A DNA stretch of 64,000 bases, taken from NCBI GenBank assembly GCA_000719025.1, contig JODP01000001.1, forward strand, positions 248,001-312,000, in the 5' to 3' direction. Made by a program: the position numbers and the translations under genes. This stretch comes from Kineosporia aurantiaca JCM 3230. GTDB taxonomy: Bacteria; Actinomycetota; Actinomycetes; Actinomycetales; Kineosporiaceae. Within the stretch, counting starts at the first letter, position 1; the number at the start of each line of letters is the position of its first letter. Under the pieces are notes generated by a model, which made no database searches, was not told the DNA's origin, and saw nothing but the letters and a program-made list of their open reading frames with translations. This document shows positions 1 to 6,764 of the stretch, in pieces.

Positions 1-1082
1 TACTCGCGCAGGATGCCGATCGCGTCGCGGACCGTCTCGGTCGGGTGGGTGTGCACCAGGTCGGGCAGGTCGCCGGCCTTGGCCCGGAGCACGTCGCCGA
101 CCGTCATCCCGCCGTCCTGGCTGAGGAAGCCGTAGGAGGCCATCCACTGGTCGTTGAAGATCTTGCCCAGGTACCCGCGTCCTCCATCGGGCAGCAGGAC
201 CACGACCACGTCGTCCTTGGTCAGCTTCTCGGCCGCGCGCAGGGCGGCCACCACGGCCATCCCGCAGGAGCCGCCGACCAGCAGGCCCTCCTCCTTGGCG
301 AGCCGACGGGTCATCGCGAACGAGTCCGCGTCGGAGACGGCGATGATCTCGTCCGGCACCGACGGGTCGTAGGCGGACGGCCAGAAGTCCTCGCCCACGC
401 CTTCGACCAGGTAGGGACGCCCGGTGCCCCCGGAGTACACGGAACCCTCGGGATCGGCCCCGATCACCTTCACGCGTCCTTCGGACGCCTGCTTGAGGAA
501 CCGGCCGGTGCCGGTGATCGTGCCGCCGGTGCCGACCCCGGTGACGAAGTGCGTGATCCGTCCTTCGGTGTCGTTCCAGATCTCCGGGCCGGTGCTGGCG
601 AAGTGACTGGCCGGGCCCTCGGGGTTGGCGTACTGGTTGGGCTTCCAGGCGCCCTCGATCTCCTTCACCAGGCGGTCGGAGACCGAGTAGTAGGAGTCCG
701 GGTGGTCCGGCGGGACGGCGGTCGGGCAGACCACGACCTCGGCCCCGTAGGCCTTGAGGACGTTGCGCTTGTCCTCGCTGACCTTGTCCGGGCAGACGAA
801 GACGCAGTGGTAGCCCTTGCGCTGGGCCACCAGGGCCAGGCCGACCCCGGTGTTGCCGGAGGTGGGCTCGACGATGGTGCCGCCCGGGCGCAGTCGCCCG
901 TCCTTCTCCGCGGCCTCGATCATCCGGAGGGCGATCCGGTCCTTCACGGACCCGCCCGGGTTCAGGTACTCCACCTTGGCCAGCACCAGCGGGGCCACGT
1001 GCTCGGCCACCCGCCCCAGCTTGACCAGCGGCGTGTTACCCATCAGCTCAACGATCGACTCGGCGTACTTCACACCTACCAT
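1..1082 (-). CDS. cbs: cystathionine beta-synthase, 3' end cut by window
   Basis: PLP enzyme that condenses homocysteine with serine (or H2S acceptors) in transsulfuration. The visible 360 residues hold the fold-type II core: the PLP lysine at about residue 47 in NPGGSVKDR, the SGNTG substrate loop near residues 72-76, and the glycine-rich phosphate loop GTGGTITG near 183. After about residue 325 a Bateman region begins (MTVGDVL), so this is full CBS rather than a short cysteine synthase; the rest of the CBS pair lies outside the window. Start is ATG at 1082, with an in-frame GTG at 1073 as alternative. It begins only 42 bases after the SGNH esterase stop, so the two may share a transcript. 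Cysteine synthase with a CBS extension is the only real alternative. Confidence 0.93.
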   Translation of the reverse strand, partial: MVGVKYAESIVELMGNTPLVKLGRVAEHVAPLVLAKVEYLNPGGSVKDRIALRMIEAAEKDGRLRPGGTIVEPTSGNTGVGLALVAQRKGYHCVFVCPDKVSEDKRNVLKAYGAEVVVCPTAVPPDHPDSYYSVSDRLVKEIEGAWKPNQYANPEGPASHFASTGPEIWNDTEGRITHFVTGVGTGGTITGTGRFLKQASEGRVKVIGADPEGSVYSGGTGRPYLVEGVGEDFWPSAYDPSVPDEIIAVSDADSFAMTRRLAKEEGLLVGGSCGMAVVAALRAAEKLTKDDVVVVLLPDGGRGYLGKIFNDQWMASYGFLSQDGGMTVGDVLRAKAGDLPDLVHTHPTETVRDAIGILRE

Positions 1083-1124
1083 CCAACACCCTCGAGGGCC
1101 GATGAGCTTTGAGGACGCCGGTCC

Positions 1125-2150
1125 CTACGGCTTTTGTGACGGGTCGGCCCCGGCGACCAGGGCCTGCTCGTCCTTCTGCGGCGCCCGGCGCCGCCGGAAG
1201 GCCGCCCAGCGCCCGCGCGGGCCGCGCTCGGCGCCGGAGACCTCGGTACCGGACACCTCGGTGCCGGGGCTCTCCGCGGCCCGGACCGCGGCGTGCGCGA
1301 TGTCGTCGATGCCCTCACCGCGGCGGTAGTCCGGCACCCGGTCGCGCTCGCCCGGCAGGTAACCGAGCACGGTCGCCACCGTGGGCAGGATCGCCTCCCC
1401 CACGCGGGCGTAGCCGGTGGCCGAGGGGTGGAACCGGTCCTTGGCGAACATCTCCAGCCGGTGCGTGGCGAACTCGTCGGCCAGCAGGTCGGCCAGCGAC
1501 ACCGAGGAACCGCCGGCCTCGACCACCCCGATCGTCTGCGCGGCCGCCAGCTGCCGGCTCAGGCGCTGGGCCACGTACCGCAACGGGCGCGGGATGTCCT
1601 TGATCGTGCCCAGGTCGGGACAGGTACCGACGACCACCTCGACCCCGGCCTCGCGCAGCCGGCGGACCGAGGCCTCGAGCGCCCGCACCGCCTCCTGCGG
1701 GCGCACCCGATGGGTGACGTCGTTGGCGCCGACCATGATCACCACCACGTCCGGCTTCGGCTCCGCGTCCAGCGCCCGGGTGGTCTGCCCCTCCAGCTCC
1801 CCGGACTGCCCACCGACCCGGCCGAACATCCGCACCTCGACCGGCCGCCCGGCGATCGGCGCCAGACCGGCCGCGATCACCGCGCCCGGCGTCTCCCGGC
1901 CCTGGTCCGCGCCCAGCCCGACCGAGGTCGAGTCGCCCAGCATGATCAGCTGGATCGGGTCGCCGGGGAAGTCTCCGTAGCGCCCCTCGCCGCCCGGACC
2001 GGCGTCGCCGAAGGGCCGGCCGATCAGCTTGCGCGCCATCTTCACCTCGGTGAGCAGCAGGCCGTAGGCGGCCATCCCGAGCGCACCGATCCCCCCGCCC
2101 CCGAAGGCGGCGGCGGCCGCGATCTTGCGGGCTCTTCCGGCTCGGCTCAC
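1125..2150 (-). CDS. SGNH/GDSL-family esterase, membrane anchored
   Basis: Predicted lipolytic or carbohydrate esterase of the SGNH hydrolase family, 341 residues. An N-terminal hydrophobic stretch (about residues 11-33) should act as a signal anchor, placing the enzyme outside the membrane. Visible blocks are GDSTSVG with the nucleophile Ser74, GGQSGE supplying the oxyanion glycine, GAND with Asn143, and DRFHPS with Asp238 and His241, so the catalytic set is complete. The C-terminal 65 residues are charged and low in complexity, with a short GTEVS duplication. Substrate cannot be read from the sequence. Upstream DNA contains an AT-rich palindrome at 2274-2288. Confidence 0.85.
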   Translation of the reverse strand: MSRAGRARKIAAAAAFGGGGIGALGMAAYGLLLTEVKMARKLIGRPFGDAGPGGEGRYGDFPGDPIQLIMLGDSTSVGLGADQGRETPGAVIAAGLAPIAGRPVEVRMFGRVGGQSGELEGQTTRALDAEPKPDVVVIMVGANDVTHRVRPQEAVRALEASVRRLREAGVEVVVGTCPDLGTIKDIPRPLRYVAQRLSRQLAAAQTIGVVEAGGSSVSLADLLADEFATHRLEMFAKDRFHPSATGYARVGEAILPTVATVLGYLPGERDRVPDYRRGEGIDDIAHAAVRAAESPGTEVSGTEVSGAERGPRGRWAAFRRRRAPQKDEQALVAGADPSQKP

Positions 2151-2273
2151 GTGATTCCCTTCGCTCGCGCGTTCCGGAACCCCGTCGGCACCTTCAGCCC
2201 TGAGCTGCGTTTCCCACCTTCATCGCCGGGAGGTCCCTTCCGCGCGCTGCGGAGGGTCGGGGTTCAGTTACGA

Positions 2274-2288
2274 ATTCATACTATGAAT
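2274..2288. promoter_or_regulatory. AT-rich palindrome upstream of the SGNH esterase
   Basis: ATTCATA, one central base, TATGAAT: a perfect 7-bp dyad in an unusually AT-rich patch of otherwise GC-rich DNA. It lies about 125 bases upstream of the esterase start and just beyond the stop of the next gene. It could be a repressor operator. No recognisable promoter consensus was confirmed around it. Confidence 0.35.
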
Positions 2289-2326
2289 CGGTTCAGGAGT
2301 CCTCGGCATTCCCGGGGCGACACGGG

Positions 2327-2653
2327 TCACACCAGATCGTGAACGGCCAGGATCGCCGCCACCGCCTCGACCCGGAACACATCGCTGCGCTCCCCGCCCT
2401 TGAGCAGGTCGTTGCCCAGCACCAGGGCCTGGTCGGCGAGGGCGTGGGCCTTGAGCACGGGCAGCGGCCGGCGCGGCTCACCGTCCGCGTCCGCGGTCAG
2501 ATCGGCGATCCGCTGGAGTCCGGCCCGGACCTGGGCGATCAGTTCCGCGGCCTCGGCACTCTGCCGGGCGGCCAGGCGCGGGCCCACCACCCGGAGGCGG
2601 TCGGCCAGCCGGTCCAGGCGTTTGGCAGCTTCGTCGTGGGTTGGGCTGAGCAC
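2327..2653 (-). CDS. small hypothetical protein (108 aa)
   Basis: Not recognised. The predicted product is 108 residues, mostly alpha-helical by composition, rich in Ala, Leu, Arg and Asp, with no signal peptide, membrane segment or cysteines. It reads KRLDRLADRLRVVG near the start and ends in AILAVHDLV. The start is a GTG at 2653. It sits 29 bases after the stop of the glutamine-synthetase-like gene on the same strand, which suggests a shared transcript. Strand, spacing and codon bias support a real gene; no function is proposed. Confidence 0.6.
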   Translation of the reverse strand: MLSPTHDEAAKRLDRLADRLRVVGPRLAARQSAEAAELIAQVRAGLQRIADLTADADGEPRRPLPVLKAHALADQALVLGNDLLKGGERSDVFRVEAVAAILAVHDLV

Positions 2654-2682
2654 TTCAGGATGCTAGTCCGGCCCCGGACGCC

Positions 2683-4017
2683 CTAGTGCATGTCGAACCC
2701 GCGCCGCCGCTCCCAGTCGGTCACCGCGGCGTCGAACGCATCCAGTTCGGCATCGGCGGCCCGCAGGCACATCGCCACCACGTCTTCCCCAAAAGCGTTG
2801 CGGGCCAGGTCAGAACCGGCAAAGGTCTGCCGGGCGGCGGCCAGCGAGGCCGGTACCCGGGCCAGGCCGGGCGCCCGGGAGTCGCCGATCAGCGGCTGTT
2901 CCAGCGGCAGTCCGGCCCGGATCCCGTACAGCCCACCGGCCAGCATGGCGGCCTGCGCGAGATAGGGATTGGCGTCGGCGCCGGGTACCCGGTTCTGCAC
3001 CCGCAGCGTCTCTCCGCGACCGGCCACCCGCAGCGCGCTCGCCGTGCCCCCCTCGCCCCAGGTGATCGCCGTCGGCGCGGCGCCGTCCGGCCGGAAACGC
3101 TTGTAGGAGTTCACCGTCGGGGCGTACAGCAGGGTGAAGTCGCGCAGGGTGGCCAGTACCCCGGCGACGAAACTGCGGAACACCGCGCTGCGCCCGTCGG
3201 AGAAGTCCTGGTTGGCGGTGTCGCTGAAGACCAGCGAGCCGTCCAGCCCGCGCAGGCTCATGGACAGCCGGGCCCCGTTGCCGGGCCGGTCGTCGTACCG
3301 GGCCATGAAGGTGAGCGACTTCTCGTGGCGGTGCGCCAGCTCCGAGGCGGCCGAGCGGAAGGCCATGTGGTCGTCGGCCGTGCGGATCAGGTCGTCGTGC
3401 TGGAACGACAGGTCGTACTGCCCGGCCACTCCGGTGCCGTGTGACGAGTGCACCGTCAGGCCGGCGTTGTAGGCGGTCTGACGCAGGTCCCGCAGCAGGT
3501 CCTCGTCGATGCTCGAGGACCCCAGCCCGGCCCCGCCGCCCGCCTCGGTCAGCCCGGTCCAGTTCCGGCCGGCCGCCTCCGCGTAGCCCGAGCCGAACAC
3601 CGTGAACTGCACCGAGATCGCTCCGGAGGGCACCACCCCGAGATCGGCGGCCTCCTTCACCTGGGCGGCCAGCACCTGGCGCGGCGCGGTCCGGACCGGG
3701 AGCCCGTCGGCCCGGAACAGGTCGCCCTGCACCATCACCGAACCGGCCAGCCAGGGGGCGGGCCGCAGGGTCGCCGGGTCCGGCCGCAGCACCAGCGAGC
3801 CGGACGGCGCGGCCAGCGCGACCGCGCTCGGATCGGCCCGGCCCGGCTCCACGTTCAGCCCCCCGGCCAGCACCTGCTCGGAGAAGTGCCGGGCGTGCAC
3901 CCGCTCGCCCTGCAGCCGCCCACCCGGATCGGTCCACACCACCAGCACGGTGTCGACGTGCCCGGAGTTGACCAGGCGCTCGAACTCGTCCAGTTCCAGT
4001 GCCGGACCGTCGGTCAT
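2683..4017 (-). CDS. glutamine synthetase-family protein with altered active-site motifs
   Basis: 444-residue member of the glutamine synthetase superfamily, which joins an amine to a gamma-glutamyl phosphate. The family signature NSYKRF is at residues 303-308 and NRVPGADANPY at 342-352. Several usual catalytic positions differ. The first metal-ligand strand reads ISVQFTVF (about 134-141), with Gln where a Glu is expected. The GPGQ-E segment is GVAGQYDL (196-203), with Asp for Glu. The GMHxHQS segment has become GARLSMSL (248-255), with no histidines. It is therefore either a divergent ligase of the gamma-glutamylpolyamine type or a non-catalytic paralogue. ATG 4017 is chosen because AAGGGA sits just upstream; the frame stays open further but runs into the next gene. 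Confidence 0.85.
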   Translation of the reverse strand: MTDGPALELDEFERLVNSGHVDTVLVVWTDPGGRLQGERVHARHFSEQVLAGGLNVEPGRADPSAVALAAPSGSLVLRPDPATLRPAPWLAGSVMVQGDLFRADGLPVRTAPRQVLAAQVKEAADLGVVPSGAISVQFTVFGSGYAEAAGRNWTGLTEAGGGAGLGSSSIDEDLLRDLRQTAYNAGLTVHSSHGTGVAGQYDLSFQHDDLIRTADDHMAFRSAASELAHRHEKSLTFMARYDDRPGNGARLSMSLRGLDGSLVFSDTANQDFSDGRSAVFRSFVAGVLATLRDFTLLYAPTVNSYKRFRPDGAAPTAITWGEGGTASALRVAGRGETLRVQNRVPGADANPYLAQAAMLAGGLYGIRAGLPLEQPLIGDSRAPGLARVPASLAAARQTFAGSDLARNAFGEDVVAMCLRAADAELDAFDAAVTDWERRRGFDMH

Positions 4018-4073
4018 CGCGGATCCCTTCGTCGGCCTTGAGGCAGGGCTTGGGGCAGGGCTTGAGCTGGGGG

Positions 4074-5351
4074 TCAGCGGTCCTTCTCCGGGCCGGTCAG
4101 GTAGCCGCGGTCGGTGAGCAGCGCCCAGACCTGGTCGACCGCGGCGTCGATGGAGATGCCGGTGGTGTCGATCCGCAGCTCGGGGTCGGCCGGAACGTCG
4201 TAGGGCGAGGAGATGCCGGTGAAGTCCGGGATCTCGCCGCGCCGGGCCTTGGCGTACAGGCCCTTGCGGTCGCGGCGCTCGCACTCCTCCAGCGGGGTGG
4301 AGATGTGCACCAGGACGAAGTCGCCGACCTGCTCGACCTCGGCCCGGACCTCGGCCCGGACCGATGCGAACGGGGCGATCGGCGCGCAGATGGCCAGGCC
4401 GCCGTGCCGGGAGATCTCGGCCGCGACGAAGCCGATCCGGCGGATGTTGAGATCCCGGTCGGCCCGGCTGAAGGTCAGGCCCGCGGAGAGCATGCGGCGC
4501 ACCTCGTCGCCGTCCAGCAGCGAGACGGTGCGGGTGGTGCGGTCGAGCAGGCGCTCACCCAGGGCCTTGGCCACCGTGGACTTCCCCGAGCCGGAAAGGC
4601 CGGTGAAGAAGACGGTGACGCCGCGGCGGTGCGGTGGCGGGACAGCGCGGGTGTACTCGCGGGCGAAGGAGGGGTGCAGTTCACCAGGGGACGCGGGGGG
4701 CACGGTGAGGACGTCGGTGGCACCGTAGCCGCGGGCCACCGAGGTGATGAGGGACGCGTCCTCGGTGTGGGGCAGCCGGGGAACGGCAACCGGGACGGCC
4801 TGGGCGCCGGGCTCGGTTGCCAGGTCCCGGACCGCGCGCCAGAGTCCGTCGGCCGGCAGGGGCAGCTTGCGACCGGCGCCGAAGACCGCGATCCAGAGCA
4901 CCTGCGCCCCGGACTCCTGGACCTGGCGGCGGATCTCCTCGACCTGCTCGGCCGTGAGCAGGTCGGTCACCGGTACCGCGAGCACCGCCCCCGGGGCCGG
5001 ACCGGACGCCAGGGCTTCACGCACCTGGGCCGGCGAGCGCCGGGCGGCCCGCACCGGGCCGTGGGCGAACGGCCGCCGCGGGGTGAACTCCGGCAGCACG
5101 AGGGATTCGGCTCCTTCGTCGCCCCCGGCCACCGCCTCGGTGACCCCCGCGACCGGGGTGCCCTCCGCGTCCTCAATCTCGATCGTCTCGCCGCCCGCGA
5201 GCCGGTCCGCGATCTCGTCCGGCACCTCGACGATCGCCGGTGCCACCGGCAGCGCGCCGGTCAGCACCAGTTCGGCGATCTCCAGCACCGGCTGCGGCGG
5301 ATGCCACCGGAAGGGGGTGGTCGACGGTTGCGGGTCGGCGGTCTCAGGCAC
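4074..5351 (-). CDS. cysC: adenylylsulfate kinase with degenerate ATP-sulfurylase-like N-terminus
   Basis: APS kinase phosphorylates adenosine 5'-phosphosulfate to PAPS, the sulfonate donor for sulfate reduction and sulfotransferases. The C-terminal half carries the P-loop GLSGSGKST (about residues 250-258), LLDGDEVRR, the DLNIRRIGFVA segment and the GLYAKARRGE lid motif. The first ~215 residues look like the PUA-like and central parts of ATP sulfurylase, but I see neither the QTRNP nor the HHGxH nucleotide motif, so this half is probably inactive. The working ATP sulfurylase would be CysDN at the far end of the window. Ends 56 bases before the glutamine-synthetase-like start. Confidence 0.88.
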   Translation of the reverse strand: MPETADPQPSTTPFRWHPPQPVLEIAELVLTGALPVAPAIVEVPDEIADRLAGGETIEIEDAEGTPVAGVTEAVAGGDEGAESLVLPEFTPRRPFAHGPVRAARRSPAQVREALASGPAPGAVLAVPVTDLLTAEQVEEIRRQVQESGAQVLWIAVFGAGRKLPLPADGLWRAVRDLATEPGAQAVPVAVPRLPHTEDASLITSVARGYGATDVLTVPPASPGELHPSFAREYTRAVPPPHRRGVTVFFTGLSGSGKSTVAKALGERLLDRTTRTVSLLDGDEVRRMLSAGLTFSRADRDLNIRRIGFVAAEISRHGGLAICAPIAPFASVRAEVRAEVEQVGDFVLVHISTPLEECERRDRKGLYAKARRGEIPDFTGISSPYDVPADPELRIDTTGISIDAAVDQVWALLTDRGYLTGPEKDR

Positions 5352-5443
5352 GCGGTCAGCCTAAGTGGTCGGGCCGGTGCGCAGCGGTGCGGATCGACGG
5401 TCGTCCGGGTGCTCGGACCGCACTCCGGGCCCACAAAGATCAA

Positions 5444-5468
5444 CCCCGCCGGGAGGAGCCCGGCGGGG
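5444..5468 (-). terminator. hairpin terminator after the Bax-inhibitor-1 gene
   Basis: CCCCGCCGGG and CCCGGCGGGG form a perfect 10-bp stem around a 5-base loop, between the stop of the BI-1 gene and the start of the APS kinase gene. On the minus strand it is followed by TTGATCTTT, a weak T-rich tail. Confidence 0.6.
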
Positions 5469-5515
5469 GTGATCGCTTGTGTTCGAAGTCCCGGCGCCCG
5501 AAGGCGCCGGGCGAT

Positions 5516-6316
5516 TCAGTTGTCGCCGCGCAGGATCGCCAGCAGACGCAGGATCTCGATGTACAGCCAGACCAGCGTGACCATCAGGCCGAACGCGGCG
5601 GTCCAGGCGTACTCCTCCGGCAGGCCGTTCCGGATGCCCTGCTCGACGAAGTCGAAGTCGAGCACCAGGAAGAACGACGCCAGGCCGACCCCGAAGGCGC
5701 CGATCAGCCAGCCGAGCGGGCTGTCGTAGGCGCTGTTGCCGGTGATCAGGGCCACGACCAGGTTGATCAGGCCGAAGGCCAGGTAGCCGACGCCGGCGAT
5801 CATCAGGGTCTTGGTGAACTTGGGCGTCGCCTTGACCACGCCGAAGCGGTACAGCGCGAGCATCGCGGCGAAGGCCCCGAGAGTGCCCAGCACCGCCTGC
5901 ATCACGATGCCGTCGTAGACGTCGTTGAAGATCAGGCTGATCCCGCCGACGAAGGCGCCCTCGGCGACCGCGTAGGCGAACATCAGCGGCGGGCGGATCT
6001 TCTTGCTGAACGAGATGACCAGGCTGAGGACCAGCCCGATGATCGCGCCGCCGAAGACCAGCGGGCCCAGCGCCGCGTCGTCCGGATCGACCAGGGCGAA
6101 GACCGCCGCCGCGGTCACCAGCAACGTGCCGAACAGGGCCGCGCTGCGCATGATGACGTCGTCCAGCGTCATCCGGTCGGTGTTGCGACGGGTGACGGAC
6201 GGGGCGTCGTACATGCCCTGAAGGTCGTTCGCGCTCGGCGTGCGCGTGTCGAACGTCGCGTACCCACCCCGGGCGAACTGCTTGCTGCGCCCGAAGACCG
6301 GGTTCCTGCTTTCCAT
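5516..6316 (-). CDS. Bax inhibitor-1/YccA-family membrane protein
   Basis: Multipass membrane protein of the BI-1/YccA (TMBIM) family, members of which act as pH-gated calcium leak channels or stress modulators; the bacterial role is poorly defined. The 266 residues begin with a soluble ~55-residue segment, then about seven hydrophobic helices. The last loop carries EYAW and the C-terminal helix has LVWLYIEILRLL, a hallmark of the family. An in-frame start exists at 6349, but ATG 6316 is preceded by GGAGGACCG with ideal spacing, so the shorter form is preferred. It is monocistronic: a strong hairpin follows, and upstream is a long divergent intergenic region. Confidence 0.9.
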   Translation of the reverse strand: MESRNPVFGRSKQFARGGYATFDTRTPSANDLQGMYDAPSVTRRNTDRMTLDDVIMRSAALFGTLLVTAAAVFALVDPDDAALGPLVFGGAIIGLVLSLVISFSKKIRPPLMFAYAVAEGAFVGGISLIFNDVYDGIVMQAVLGTLGAFAAMLALYRFGVVKATPKFTKTLMIAGVGYLAFGLINLVVALITGNSAYDSPLGWLIGAFGVGLASFFLVLDFDFVEQGIRNGLPEEYAWTAAFGLMVTLVWLYIEILRLLAILRGDN

Positions 6317-6764
6317 CGGTCCTCCGACCGTTGTACGGGTCTTCTTCACTCCGGAGCTGCCACGTCCGGAGGCGGCCGCCGGAGCGGCCGTTGTGAATCT
6401 AATGTTCCATCGACCGGGGAAGTTCCCCCGGTGACGATCTTTCTCTGATTGTTTCCCGGGAGCCCGCTCCGAGGGCCCGGATCAGCCCGGATCGGCCCGG
6501 ACCGGCCGGTCTGGTCACTCCCCGTCCCGGAGGGATTACGCATCAATGACCATGAGTGCTCCTGATGCCCCAGTTGCCCCCGGGTTGGTTGTGTCGTGAC
6601 CGCCTCGTCCCCGTTACCCTTCCGGCTAAGGCACTTGCACCGAGGGATGTCGGTTAGGACGTCGCGTTCGGGCCTGCGGACGGTGACGAGGGCGGGAGCT
6701 TGAACCAAATGAGGGGTGACCGGACGGCTCGGCCCGGCCGGCGACCGCACGGACCCGGTCACCG
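6317..6764. other. 448-bp divergent intergenic region without a convincing gene
   Basis: Separates the BI-1 gene from the GGDEF-EAL gene and should hold both promoters. A hairpin ACCGGGG/CCCCGGT lies at 6413-6432. Around 6475-6510 the sequence is a run of imperfect CCCGGA-type units. I looked for c-di-GMP (GEMM) and other riboswitch cores upstream of the GGDEF-EAL gene and saw none. A 17-codon open frame at 6546-6599 has no ribosome-binding site to support it. Confidence 0.5.

Noticed and set aside
4018..4284. N-terminal extension of the glutamine-synthetase-like gene
   Set aside because: It would overlap the APS kinase coding region by more than 200 bases, and a good ribosome-binding site exists for ATG 4017.
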